A stretch of DNA of 45,982 nucleotides, from the IMG/VR virus record IMGVR_UViG_3300047157_000050, positions 1 through 45,982 of that record; one strand, 5' to 3'. The translations under genes and the position numbers were made by a program. Under the pieces are notes generated by a model. It did not search any database. It had not been told where the DNA came from and saw nothing but the letters and a program-made list of their open reading frames with translations. Source of the stretch: a virus. Positions 1 through 8,186 of the stretch are shown piece after piece (position 1 is the first letter of the stretch; every line of letters begins with the position of its first letter).

Positions 1-14
1 AACAGGAGTAAATA

Positions 15-507
15 ATGGCATTAGAAAATGTAAACATAGGGCTTGCTAACTATTGGAAAGTTACTTGTCTTGACAAAGACGGAAACGTCAAATGGGAAGA
101 GAATAAAAAGAACCTAATTACTACAGTAGGTTTAAACCATATTCTAGATACACAATTTCACGCAAGTACACAAGAACACAACTTGGTACATAGGACTGAA
201 AGGAGCTGGTACTCCAGTAGCAGCAGACACTATGGCATCACACTCAAGCTGGGCAGAACTTACTGGCTATTCTGGTAACAGAAAAGAATGGACAGAAGGT
301 GCAGCATCAGGCGGTAGTATGACTAATAGTTCTAGCGTAGACTTTACAATTAACGCAACAGCTACAATTGCTGGTGCTTTTCTAAACACAGCAGCAACAG
401 GAACAGCAGGTACACTATACGGTGTAGTTGACTTTAGTTCTTCAAGAGCAGTAATCTCTGGTGACACACTACAGGTAACGGTAACAGTAACAGCTGCTTC
501 AGCATAA
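15..507 (+). pseudogene. Conserved tail protein A, left copy, frameshifted
   Basis: The product begins MALENVNIGLANYWKVTCLD and is the counterpart of the intact 163-residue protein at 41242-41733. The frame breaks near 170-180, where this copy has one base more than the other. The first part therefore reads 15-278 with a wrong tail, and the correct frame resumes to the stop at 507. A Shine-Dalgarno AGGAG lies just before the start. The family is a small virion-associated protein found upstream of fibre genes in marine phages; its exact role is unknown. The break is probably a sequencing error, because the other copy is whole. Confidence 0.7.
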
Positions 508-518
508 AGGAGTAGAGA

Positions 519-1073
519 ATGGCTTTAGAGGATTTAACAGGTACTAAGTACATAGATGACCTCGTAGCGACTAACCCAGCAGCAGGCGATAATGTCTCTG
601 AGGGTGATGACCATATACGAGGAATCAAGAATGTACTAAAGACTACATTCCCCAGCATTGATGGTGCAATAACTGCAACAGATACTGAGCTTAACTATGT
701 AGATGGTGTTACCTCTGCTATTCAAACTCAGATAGATACTAAGGCAGCAACGACTGCGGTAGTAACTAAGACATCAGCCACAGGGTCAGGTGCTCTGCCA
801 GCAGGTACAACAGCACAGAGAGATGGCTCACCTTCTGCTGGATTTATTAGATTTAACACAACAGATACGAGTGCTGAGATTTACGATGGTTCAGCTTGGA
901 GTCCAGTAGGCGGTGGTAATACGACAGACAAAGGTCTATACGAACACGCACATACCATATCAGCTAACTATAGCATAACAAGTGGCAACAACGCTATGAC
1001 TGCTGGTCCGATTACAATTAACTCAGGGGTTTCAGTCACGATTCCAACGGGTTCAACTTGGGTGATAGCATAA
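519..1073 (+). CDS. Tail-fibre-type structural protein B, left copy
   Basis: 184 residues. The N-terminal part has the pattern YIDDLVATNPAAGDNVSEGD followed by DHIR and a TELNYVDG element. This part is shared with the 206-residue protein at 7563-8183, so the two are paralogues. The C-terminal 30 residues (AGPITINSGVSVTIPTGSTW) form a beta-rich motif that recurs at 2053-2307. The start follows AAAGGAG. The stop overlaps the next start in TAATG, so translation is probably coupled. It is likely a short fibre or fibre-anchor subunit; the receptor is unknown. The right copy at 41745-42299 is nearly identical. Confidence 0.75.
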   Translation: MALEDLTGTKYIDDLVATNPAAGDNVSEGDDHIRGIKNVLKTTFPSIDGAITATDTELNYVDGVTSAIQTQIDTKAATTAVVTKTSATGSGALPAGTTAQRDGSPSAGFIRFNTTDTSAEIYDGSAWSPVGGGNTTDKGLYEHAHTISANYSITSGNNAMTAGPITINSGVSVTIPTGSTWVIA

Positions 1074-1802
1074 TGAGTAAAGTTAAAATACAAGGCAACG
1101 CATCAGGAACAGGGGTACTAACTATAACTGCTCCGAATACGAGTACAGACAGAACGATAACATTACCCGACACAACAGGTACTTTGTTAGATGAGAACTC
1201 TAGCGTACCAGCAGCCAACCTAACAGGCACAGTTGCAGATGCTAGGATTTCCAGCTCTAACAGCTTCTAAATTAACAGGGGCTTTACCAGCGATAAGTGC
1301 AGCTAACTTAACAGCCATTCCAGCAGCAAATGTTACAGGAACGTTACCAGCAATAGATGGAAGCAATCTTACTGGCATTTCTTCAGCTGCTGGCAGTTCA
1401 CATTTTCACGCAATCTTTAGCTCAAGCCAATGGAACAGTTATGCTGGAGGTAACAAAATAGGATTTGATAATACTTTTCGTAATGTAGGTAGTGATTTCA
1501 GCACATCAAATAATCGGTATGTAGCACCAGCAGATGGAGTTTATTATTTTTATTATTTGATTTATTCAGCTCTAAACGATGCTTCAAATGGTTTTACTTT
1601 TAGAAAAAATGGTGCGACTACTGACCTTGTTGACCGAAACCAACAAGTAACAACTTTTGACGAACACAATGCTGGAGACCACGTCCAGACTGGTACTCTT
1701 GTTGTTAATTTAAGTGCAAACGATTACATAGAAATTTACAGTACCACTCAAAGTGATTTGTACACAGGACATTCAAATTGGGGTGGCTTTAGAATATCTT
1801 AG
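1073..1802 (+). pseudogene. Tail fibre C, left allele, C1q-like head, frameshifted
   Basis: The gene starts at ATG 1073, overlapping the previous stop. It reads to about 1252, where an extra C shifts the frame, and continues in another frame to TAG at 1802. The N-terminal half matches the fibre at 42299-43073, with repeated LTGALPAI and LTAIPAAN units typical of fibre shafts. The C-terminal 140 residues are different: DFSTSNNRYVAPADGVYYF followed by beta-strand-rich sequence resembles a C1q/TNF-like jelly-roll head. It is likely a receptor-binding fibre. The shaft is shared and the head is swapped relative to the right copy. The indel is probably a sequence error. Confidence 0.65.
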
Positions 1803-1810
1803 GAAATATT

Positions 1811-2062
1811 ATGAATTATTTAGAACAGAAAGTATGGAACAAAAATCACAGTACAGTTTGGAGAGAAATAGTTTCTCGCTTTGGACAGTCTGAATATGAC
1901 GATGAAACAAAACGAGCTGCACATATGGAAACACTTAAAGCTGAATGGGATGCTAAAGATTATGCTAGAAAACGCAAAGCTAAATATGACTTACTTAATC
2001 AAGATGAAATGATGCAATTAAATCTGAGTTTCCAACACCATAGGAGTAACGAATGGCAATAA
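1811..2062 (+). CDS. Small fibre chaperone-like protein, probable frameshift near its end
   Basis: As read, the protein has 83 residues, starts MNYLEQKVWNKN and contains AKDYARKRKAKYDLLNQDE. The motif YARKRKxKYD is shared with 43083-43379, and a weaker form (YARNRAAEYP) occurs at 44165-44455. The last residues look wrong. One frame over, the sequence reads NDAIKSEFPTP and stops at 2041-2043, matching the IKAEFPKP ending of the right-copy protein. A one-base indel near 2008 is therefore likely and the real stop is probably 2043. Its place directly after a fibre gene suggests a dedicated fibre-assembly chaperone, which is inference. Confidence 0.55.
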   Translation: MNYLEQKVWNKNHSTVWREIVSRFGQSEYDDETKRAAHMETLKAEWDAKDYARKRKAKYDLLNQDEMMQLNLSFQHHRSNEWQ

Positions 2063-2307
2063 CAATTAGTGGCGGTGGAATAACAACAAACGAAATACTA
2101 AACGACACAATCCTTGCTGCCGATATTAATTCAGCAGTAGAGTTAGGTGGTCCAAGTTTAGGTGCTTCGAGTGTGATTAGAACCAATGCCCAAACAATAT
2201 CTGAAAATATAACCATTCCTAGTACATCTAATGGTATGAGTGCTGGACCTATAACAATCGCTGATGGCTACACAGTCACAGTCAACGGAAACTGGAGTGT
2301 GGTATGA
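2053..2307 (+). CDS. Short fibre-type protein
   Basis: 84 residues, starting MAITISGGGITTNEILND after AGGAGT. The C-terminal part, MSAGPITIADGYTVTVNGNW, is the same beta-rich anchor motif seen at the end of the protein at 519-1073. The N-terminus resembles that of the fibre at 43389-44168 (MAIVINGSGT), so the two occupy the same slot in the two alleles of the cassette. The stop overlaps the next start in ATGA. Function is unknown; a virion or fibre role is inferred from context. Confidence 0.6.
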   Translation: MAITISGGGITTNEILNDTILAADINSAVELGGPSLGASSVIRTNAQTISENITIPSTSNGMSAGPITIADGYTVTVNGNWSVV

Positions 2308-2443
2308 GTACATTACAGTTAAAGAATTAGCAGCACCAACTGGCTTTGATTTAAAAATAGCTGCTGGTGAAACGCTAGACCTCAAGAGTCAAGGCACAGT
2401 TACTATGCCTACTGGCACTCTTATGGAGGTAGCGGGGCAATAA
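2304..2443 (+). pseudogene. Very short fibre-type gene with a frameshift
   Basis: ATG at 2304 overlaps the previous stop. The frame hits TAG within nine codons. One base over, it reads KELAAPTGFDLKIAAGETLD and on through a PTGTLMEV ending to a stop at 2441-2443, which overlaps the next start in TAATG. The intact product would be about 46 residues and made of the same glycine/threonine-rich beta motif as its neighbours. It is either a sequencing indel or a decaying fibre fragment. Confidence 0.45.
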
Positions 2444-3057
2444 TGGCATCAAAAATTAAAGTAGACCAATTAGAAACCGCAGATGGTTCAGGCACTATAG
2501 CCTTACAGAATCAGCTATCGGGAATGACGAGTGCAAGTATGCCTACTGGTAGTGTGTTACAGGTACAAACTGGCTATCACAAGTGATGTTTCCAGCTGGT
2601 AGCTCAATACAAGCTAGTTCAGATAAGATTTTCAGCATCAATTACACCAAATAAATCAACTTCAAGCAAAATATTAATAAGAGGGACTTAGTTCCTTGCA
2701 GAGCTAACACCACAATTTTCTAACAACAAATAATAGCTGACCATTCAGGTCACAATATAAATAGAATAGGTGATGCAGCACAATCAATAATGTAGATTGT
2801 ACAAACAGGAAAATATATACACTTGGGCATTATGCAGCAAGTACGATAGTATGTACCTTGGTCAGTGATAGTAATACTGGAGGTATGTTCATGAAGTATT
2901 TTTAGCACTCACCTAACACTACAACTTCAATAGCTTATTACCACTCTAATGAAAGGTACTTCATCAGTTGCTGCTTCAGAATGCAAGTAACTATAACTCT
3001 AGTTCAGGACACGATGCTAATTTATCGTCAATAACACTTATGGAAATAGCGGGATGA
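2443..3057 (+). pseudogene. Broken tail-fibre gene
   Basis: It opens with MASKIKVDQLETADGSGTIA, a familiar start for phage fibre proteins, then stops at 2584-2586. Several indels follow. The end of the stretch reads MEIAG before TGA at 3055-3057, the same ending as the intact fibre at 43389-44168 (MMEIAG). So about 615 bases once coded a fibre of roughly 200 residues, now with multiple frameshifts. Because disruptions are dense here, either the sequence is poor or this allele is decaying. No other gene is visible between 2587 and 3084. Confidence 0.5.
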
Positions 3058-3084
3058 TTAATTTAATTTTAACAGGAGCAAGAA

Positions 3085-3852
3085 ATGGCAAATGAGATGA
3101 GTACAATAAAATCAAGTGACGAACATCTAACACTAAACGCTGATGGTTCTTCTAAGGATATAAAGTTCCAAGCCAACGGAGTAGAGAAAGCGAGTATCAG
3201 TTCTGCTGGTGCGTTTACTTCTACTACGATTGATGCGACCAAGCTGACAGGAGCGTTACCAGCCATATCGGGTGCTGCTTTAACAGGAGTTGGAGTTGCT
3301 GGTATTACATCAACTGCTGATGCAACTGCTATAACAATTGATAGTAGTGAGAATGTAGGTATTGGAACTACAAGCCCTTCTTCTCCATTACATCTTTCAG
3401 CAGTTAAAAATGATGGATGGGTTGCACAATTATTAAATACAGGCACAGGTTCAGATGCCAATGGAGTATTAATTAAAGCTGGTGTTGATGATGCAGACCT
3501 TATTCTACGATTACAACAAGCAGATGGTGGTGCTATATTAGATATAAAACACGATGGCAGAGGCTTGTCACAGTTTACTGCAAAGGCTTGGGCAAGATTT
3601 GAGAACAGTACATTACACGATTCACATAATTGCAGTAGTGTAAGTCAAAGCGGTAATACAGGTTATTATGATATTGCTTTTACAAATGCTATGACTAATG
3701 CAAACTACGCTGTAGCAGGTATGGCTCACGCAGACAGAATGTTGTCTTATCATTCAGCTCCTTCTACACAAAATCTTTATTTGTGGAGTTACAATTCAGC
3801 TGGTACTGCTGAAAATGGTAACTATCAATCAGTTATAGTTTTTGGAGATTAA
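3085..3852 (+). CDS. Tail fibre D, left copy (intact)
   Basis: 255 residues. The shaft contains TKLTGALPAISGAALTGVG and the widespread fibre element SENVGIGTTSPSSPLHLS. The C-terminal head, about residues 115-255, is rich in beta strands. The gene follows an AACAGGAG ribosome site. The right-hand counterpart at 44459-45225 is nearly identical but carries several indels, so this copy gives the best reading of the protein. It is probably a receptor-binding or accessory fibre. The start region differs from the right copy (MANEMSTIKSS here, MSTIQSSS there), which marks the edge of the swapped cassette. Confidence 0.7.
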   Translation: MANEMSTIKSSDEHLTLNADGSSKDIKFQANGVEKASISSAGAFTSTTIDATKLTGALPAISGAALTGVGVAGITSTADATAITIDSSENVGIGTTSPSSPLHLSAVKNDGWVAQLLNTGTGSDANGVLIKAGVDDADLILRLQQADGGAILDIKHDGRGLSQFTAKAWARFENSTLHDSHNCSSVSQSGNTGYYDIAFTNAMTNANYAVAGMAHADRMLSYHSAPSTQNLYLWSYNSAGTAENGNYQSVIVFGD

Positions 3853-3853
3853 T

Positions 3854-4138
3854 ATGAAAATAATATTTCATCATACTGAATCAAACACTCTTGGAGAAAT
3901 GACTCCAGCACCTAAGTTTTTAGCAACACTTGATGGTACTGAAGAAGAAAAAATGATTCATCTTGCTAATAAAGATTTACCTACTGGAACTAAGTATGAA
4001 ATTGTTGCAGACGATTATCTTCCTTCAGATAGAACATTTAGAATTGCTTGGGAATATGTAGCTGGTTCTGACGAAAAGACTTCAGAAGATTTAAGTGCAG
4101 AGGACTTAGCTAAATACAATATGAAGGAGAATAGATAA
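3854..4138 (+). CDS. Fibre-associated small protein, left copy
   Basis: 94 residues, MKIIFHHTESNTLGEMTPAP. ATG 3854 is preferred to an upstream TTG at 3842 because GGAG at 3844-3847 sits six bases before it and the previous gene stops at 3852. The sequence is acidic, with the ending EDLSAEDLAKYNMKENR. It overlaps the next gene in TAATG. The position after a fibre gene suggests an assembly factor; I do not recognise a named domain. The right copy at 45227-45513 is frameshifted. Confidence 0.65.
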   Translation: MKIIFHHTESNTLGEMTPAPKFLATLDGTEEEKMIHLANKDLPTGTKYEIVADDYLPSDRTFRIAWEYVAGSDEKTSEDLSAEDLAKYNMKENR

Positions 4139-4368
4139 TGCCAATGCAAATTAACATAAATAAGGCAAAGGCTGCTACTAAAGACAGACTGAGAGTAGAC
4201 AGAAAACCTCTGTTAGAAGAACAAGACATTCTCTTTATGAAGGCACAAGAAGCTGGTACATCAACTTCAGCTATTGTGACAGAAAAGCAAAGGCTCAGAG
4301 ATATTACAAATCAAGTAGATAGTATGACTACTACTGATGAGTTAAAGGCAGCTAAAGTAGAAGCCTGA
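4138..4368 (+). CDS. Tail-fibre assembly chaperone-like protein, left copy
   Basis: 76 residues, helical and charged. It contains INKAKAATKDRLRVDRKPLL and an ending RDITNQVDSMTTTDELKAAK. This resembles small phage chaperone-type proteins that follow fibre genes and share the pattern of an early Lys/Arg-rich helix, a middle LRD, and a late TxDELKA. Translation is coupled to both neighbours (TAATG at its start, TGATG at its end). The role is inferred from position and the general family look. Confidence 0.6.
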   Translation: MPMQININKAKAATKDRLRVDRKPLLEEQDILFMKAQEAGTSTSAIVTEKQRLRDITNQVDSMTTTDELKAAKVEA

Positions 4369-4958
4369 TGTCTCAAAGGCTGCGTAACAATTTGTATGCT
4401 TTTGTAGTTGTGTTCGCTTTCTGGTGCATATCGTTCTCAGTAATGGCTGCTGACCCTATTGTTACAAACAGTACAAGTAATAGCACAGTTACTACAAGTA
4501 CAGATGCTAAGAGTACAATAAGGACAAACCCACCTAGTGCAATTAGTCCGAGCATTAACGCAAGTAATAGTGACTTATGTATGGTAGGAGTTAGTGGAGC
4601 AGTACAGACACAGATACTAGGTATCAGTACAGGACAGGCTTACTCAGATGAGAACTGTATGAGATTAAAGAATGCAAAGGTACTCTATGATATGGGTATG
4701 AAGGTAGCAGCAGTTGCTTTAATGTGCCAAACGAGGTCGGTGTATGACGCAATGAAATTTGCCGGGACTCCCTGCCCGATAAACTCGCCCACTACAGGTG
4801 AGGGGCTAATAGGACAAGAAGCTACAGCAGAATGGAGATTGAATCCTAAGAAGATTCCAAAGAAACAACAGACAGCAAATATGGATAGAGGAGTATTTCT
4901 TGAGAAATTGGTTAGCGGTATTATTGGCGTTATCTTGCTCGCTATCCTCGTGGTCTGA
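4368..4958 (+). CDS. Secreted protein with N-terminal signal and C-terminal membrane helix
   Basis: 196 residues. Residues 9-27 (LYAFVVVFAFWCISFSVMA) form a signal peptide or signal anchor ending at an AxA-like site. A Ser/Thr/Asn-rich stretch follows. The middle has four cysteines, including MCQTRSVYDAMKFAGTPCPI, and the last 17 residues (SGIIGVILLAILVV) are a membrane helix. It opens a cluster of four membrane or secreted proteins. Function is unknown; a periplasmic lysis or envelope role is possible. The last 59 bases overlap the next gene. A partial second copy starts at 45746. Confidence 0.6.
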   Translation: MSQRLRNNLYAFVVVFAFWCISFSVMAADPIVTNSTSNSTVTTSTDAKSTIRTNPPSAISPSINASNSDLCMVGVSGAVQTQILGISTGQAYSDENCMRLKNAKVLYDMGMKVAAVALMCQTRSVYDAMKFAGTPCPINSPTTGEGLIGQEATAEWRLNPKKIPKKQQTANMDRGVFLEKLVSGIIGVILLAILVV

Positions 4959-6369
4959 CCCAGAGATAATTGAGCATCAGATTGCAGATGATGGCTGGGT
5001 TGAAGTACCTCTTGACTTTACTTTTCCTTTTTATGGAAATAGTTATGTCACTAGTTTTATGTTTAGTAACGGTGTTGTGGGGTTTCTTGACCCTCTTGAT
5101 GTACCCGGTACTGGCATTGTATATGATGGGTTGTGTTGTCAAGGACAGGACCTAAGTTCATTTACAGGTGTAAGATTTAATTACACCATAATGCCTTGGA
5201 ATACAGATTTAATAGACACAGGTGTAGGTAAATTTTATACACAAGGTGACTCCACATTTCAAAAGTATATGTGGGAAAATTTATCAGAGTATTACGACAG
5301 AAATACAAGTAATACATTTGACCTGACAATATACCCAATGGGTAACATAGATGTAAACTATGAGCAGGTACAAATAAATAACCACGCAGTAACAGTAGCA
5401 GTGGTAGGAGATTTAAGTCAAGGTGAGTACGAACAATGGTTCTATAATCATCCGACAAGTGGAGCAATCTTTTGGAACAGTCAAGAAGATGACCCAGTAG
5501 AGATAGCAAATGGAGAGAGTGTATGCAGTGTAATACCAGACAGTCATATCAGTTGTTTATACTACCCACAAGTCTATGCTGATAATGTGTATAATCAACA
5601 ATGTGCATTGGACCCTTTGTATGATTACGGATGTGATGGCTGGGACGATGCTTACATAGAAGAATATGTTGAGGAAGATATACCAGAAGTTTGGGAAACT
5701 AATGAGGAAGATATTGAATCGGTATTCGTCTTGGAAGAGCCAGAGATTTTTGAAGTAATAGAAATAGAAGCGTTGGATGATTACACTTTAATTGCCACCA
5801 CACTAGAAGAAGCAATACCAGAGATGGAAGACTTGTTTGAAGAGATGGCACAAGAAGAATTGATAGAGGAAATAGAAGCAGAGCTAGAAGAATTCCTAGA
5901 GCCAGAGTTAGAAGAAGAACCTTTAGAAGAATCAATAGAAGAGGAACTTGATGAGCCAGAGCCAGAAGAAGACACCGTACAAGAAGAACAAACAGAAGAA
6001 GAGCCAGAACAAGAAGCAATAGTAGAAGTTGTAGAGCAACCAGTATTAAAAAAGGTAGCAAAGAAAGCAAGTAAAAAAGATAAGATGCGAGAGATTATAG
6101 GCAACAAGCTAAAGAACCTTGCAACAGAAATGGGTGAGGCTGCATCACTAGAAGAACAACAAAAACTACAAAGCCTAATACTGGCACTCTTAAACTTTAA
6201 TGCTGGATTCAATAGCTACAACACACAACTACTTATTGATGGTGTATTTTATGAAGACAAAGGTATATACTTAGACAAAGACATACCAGACAATCAAAGA
6301 GGATTAAGAAACGGTTTGGCTAATGAAATACTACATAATAAACTAATGGACTTACAATGGCAGAAATAG
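4900..6369 (+). CDS. Secreted nidogen-like protein with long Glu-rich region
   Basis: 489 residues. The start is TTG 4900, chosen because GAGGAG at 4888-4893 lies six bases upstream and the first 19 residues (MRNWLAVLLALSCSLSSWS) form a signal peptide. Residues 25-210 resemble a nidogen-like beta domain, with GNSYVTSFMFSNGVVGFLD as the key element and several cysteines. Residues about 215-380 are extremely Glu-rich. A basic patch (VLKKVAKKASKKDK) and a helical C-terminus ending ANEILHNKLMDLQW follow. It may span the periplasm or decorate the envelope. No enzyme motif is seen. Confidence 0.6.
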   Translation: MRNWLAVLLALSCSLSSWSDPEIIEHQIADDGWVEVPLDFTFPFYGNSYVTSFMFSNGVVGFLDPLDVPGTGIVYDGLCCQGQDLSSFTGVRFNYTIMPWNTDLIDTGVGKFYTQGDSTFQKYMWENLSEYYDRNTSNTFDLTIYPMGNIDVNYEQVQINNHAVTVAVVGDLSQGEYEQWFYNHPTSGAIFWNSQEDDPVEIANGESVCSVIPDSHISCLYYPQVYADNVYNQQCALDPLYDYGCDGWDDAYIEEYVEEDIPEVWETNEEDIESVFVLEEPEIFEVIEIEALDDYTLIATTLEEAIPEMEDLFEEMAQEELIEEIEAELEEFLEPELEEEPLEESIEEELDEPEPEEDTVQEEQTEEEPEQEAIVEVVEQPVLKKVAKKASKKDKMREIIGNKLKNLATEMGEAASLEEQQKLQSLILALLNFNAGFNSYNTQLLIDGVFYEDKGIYLDKDIPDNQRGLRNGLANEILHNKLMDLQWQK

Positions 6370-6908
6370 AGTACGCAGGAGTTAAGGTAGGGGGTAGTAA
6401 GGCTCTACTAATAATACCCCTCTTAGGGACAATCCTTGGAGCTCTGTGGGGTGGTTTTGAAGTATATCAAAGATACTTAGATATGGAAGCCAAGATTGCT
6501 GCATTTGAGTCACCTGATTTGTCTGTTATAGAAAAAGATTTAGCAGTTATAAATGAGCATATGTCTACAGTAAATACACATATGGAGTTTGTTAGTAAAG
6601 AAATTGATTTGTTTAAAGAAGAACTAGACTTAATTAAAGCAAATGTTGATGAACAGATTACATATGTAAAGGAAGTAAAGAAGGATGTTAGAGAAGATAT
6701 GCGACACCTTGAAAGTATTGTTAATGATGTAGAAACTAAGTTACAGAAACAAAAAGAAAACTTAGCAACAATGATTGACAACGCTGACACAAGATTTGAC
6801 CAGAGAAGAGATGCTCTTTATTCTGACACGGATAGAAAGATTAAAGAAGTAGAAGAAAGACTTAACACAAGATTGCAAAGAGCATTGGATAACCCACTTG
6901 CTAACTAA
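6357..6908 (+). CDS. Membrane-anchored coiled-coil protein
   Basis: 183 residues. Residues 16-35 (ALLIIPLLGTILGALWGGF) form one membrane helix. Nearly all of the rest is predicted coiled coil, with long runs of heptad-like Leu/Ile/Val and charged residues. This architecture, one N-terminal helix plus a long coiled coil, is that of an inner-membrane spanin (Rz) or a virion membrane-contact protein. It overlaps the preceding gene by 13 bases. An i-spanin role is inference, as no partner o-spanin is adjacent; a small lipoprotein lies at 21023-21181. Confidence 0.5.
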   Translation: MAEIEYAGVKVGGSKALLIIPLLGTILGALWGGFEVYQRYLDMEAKIAAFESPDLSVIEKDLAVINEHMSTVNTHMEFVSKEIDLFKEELDLIKANVDEQITYVKEVKKDVREDMRHLESIVNDVETKLQKQKENLATMIDNADTRFDQRRDALYSDTDRKIKEVEERLNTRLQRALDNPLAN

Positions 6909-6917
6909 CAAGGAACT

Positions 6918-7127
6918 ATGGAAGATAATATTAATAGAATGCAACTTCAATTAGACAAACACTCTGGACAAATAGCAAAGCTGTTTAGCAAGATTGATGA
7001 CACTAATTTGTGCATACAGAAAATTAACACTTCTTTAATGCAAATTAAATGGGGAGTGTTTGGTGCATTTGCTTGGTACATTATAGGCCAAGTAGGGATT
7101 ATAGAAGCAATGAGGGTAGCGTTATGA
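6918..7127 (+). CDS. Small coiled-coil/membrane protein
   Basis: 69 residues. The N-terminal 40 are helical and polar (MQLQLDKHSGQIAKLFSKID). A hydrophobic segment, WGVFGAFAWYIIGQVGIIEA, lies near the C-terminus. Holin-like or hemolysin-XhlA-like shape, which is only a shape argument. The stop overlaps the next start in ATGA. Confidence 0.5.
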   Translation: MEDNINRMQLQLDKHSGQIAKLFSKIDDTNLCIQKINTSLMQIKWGVFGAFAWYIIGQVGIIEAMRVAL

Positions 7128-7561
7128 TAGCATTATTAACAAATGTAGCACCAATAGCATTAGGCTTTGTAGCTAAGTTGTTTGCACTTAAGAGTCAAGC
7201 AGCATCAGAAAATCAAAAGCTAATGATACAGAACTTGCAGGCACGCAACGATTCTATAAACCAAGCTAGAGACAGAGCAGATAAAGAAAGTCCAATGGCT
7301 GCACTTAACAGACGAGTCATTATATTTGTTATACTAGCACTAATTATATTTACACAAGTAGCTCCAGTGTTCTTTAATGTGCCAACAGTAATACCTACTG
7401 TAACAGAAGGCTTTAGTTTCTTTGGTATACAATTCACACCAGACATAATAGATTACATAGAGATACAGGCTGGTTCAGTATTAAAGATGGATGAAATTTT
7501 TGGCTGGGCTACAATGATAATAGAGTTCTATTTTGGAGCACAATTAGCAAAAGGAAAATAA
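7124..7561 (+). CDS. Membrane protein, holin-like candidate
   Basis: 145 residues from ATG 7124, which overlaps the previous stop. This start is preferred over a longer reading from 7049 because of that ATGA coupling. There is an N-terminal hydrophobic segment (LLTNVAPIALGFVAKLFAL), a polar helix, then a strong membrane helix (VIIFVILALIIFTQVAPVFF), and an amphipathic end with GWATMIIEFYFGAQLAKGK. It closes the membrane cluster 4368-7561. It may serve in lysis or host envelope contact. Confidence 0.5.
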   Translation: MIALLTNVAPIALGFVAKLFALKSQAASENQKLMIQNLQARNDSINQARDRADKESPMAALNRRVIIFVILALIIFTQVAPVFFNVPTVIPTVTEGFSFFGIQFTPDIIDYIEIQAGSVLKMDEIFGWATMIIEFYFGAQLAKGK

Positions 7562-7562
7562 C

Positions 7563-8183
7563 ATGGCATTAGAATCAACAACATACATAGATGGGCTAGT
7601 AGCAACAAACCCTACAGGCACAGACCCACGAAGTCAAGGCGATGACCACATAAGATTAGTTAAGTCAGCAGTAGCTGCTACTTTTCCTAACATTGCTGGT
7701 GCTATGACAGCTACGCACACAGAACTAAATAAGATAGATGGTTATACAGGTACAACAGCAGAGCTAAACTACAATGATGTACCAACATTAGGTACAGTAG
7801 AAGCATCAAGAACTGTAACTGCTGATGCTGTAGGAACAACAACTAATTTAAAGACCAAGAAGCAAACAGAAATTGTTAATGCAGTAGGTACAGTCAGTAC
7901 CTCAACAGCAATTAACTTTGCACTAGGAAATGTGGTTACTGCGGTACTTGCAAGTGGCGGAGCGTTTACTATAAGCAATGCACCTAGTTCTGGTATATAC
8001 GGTAAGTTTAAATTAATATTAACTAATGGTGGTACGGTAGCAGACCCTTGGCCAAGCAGTGTCAAGTTTGCTGGTGGTACTACGCCTACATTAACAACAA
8101 GCGGAATAGACATTCTTACATTTGAAACGATTGACGCAGGTACAAACTGGTATGCTGTAGTTGATGGTTTAAACATGAGCTAA
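7563..8183 (+). CDS. Tail structural protein, paralogue of protein B
   Basis: 206 residues. The first 75 repeat the pattern of the protein at 519-1073: TYIDGLVATNPTGTDPRSQG, DHIRLVKS, TFPNIAGAMTATHTELNKID. The C-terminal 100 residues differ and read as beta strands ending DAGTNWYAVVDGLNMS. This suggests a shared attachment domain carrying different distal domains. It lies directly before the tail nozzle gene, so a tail appendage is likely. Confidence 0.6.
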   Translation: MALESTTYIDGLVATNPTGTDPRSQGDDHIRLVKSAVAATFPNIAGAMTATHTELNKIDGYTGTTAELNYNDVPTLGTVEASRTVTADAVGTTTNLKTKKQTEIVNAVGTVSTSTAINFALGNVVTAVLASGGAFTISNAPSSGIYGKFKLILTNGGTVADPWPSSVKFAGGTTPTLTTSGIDILTFETIDAGTNWYAVVDGLNMS

Positions 8184-8186
8184 TAA

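Larger units (their letters stand above)
1..4597. repeat. Left copy of the terminal near-repeat (fibre region)
   Basis: This stretch matches 41227-45982. Positions 1-1345 and 3112-4597 align closely to 41227-42570 and 44476-45982, with offsets of about 41226 and 41374. The middle sections do not align. The simplest reading is that a circular or terminally redundant phage genome of about 41.2 kb was sequenced past its own start. Single-base indels separate the copies, for example an extra C near 1254 here and an extra A near 42308 in the other copy. A true tandem duplication is possible but less likely, because the two copies lie exactly at the window ends. Confidence 0.85.

Noticed and set aside
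1-4368. Diversity-generating retroelement as source of fibre variation
   Set aside because: No reverse transcriptase gene or template repeat is visible. The difference between alleles is whole-module exchange rather than adenine-specific point changes.
5699-6212. Long Leu- or Ser-rich frames opposite the Glu-rich region
   Set aside because: They are the antisense of repeated GAA/GAG codons, which lack stops on the other strand. No ribosome site and no plausible protein.
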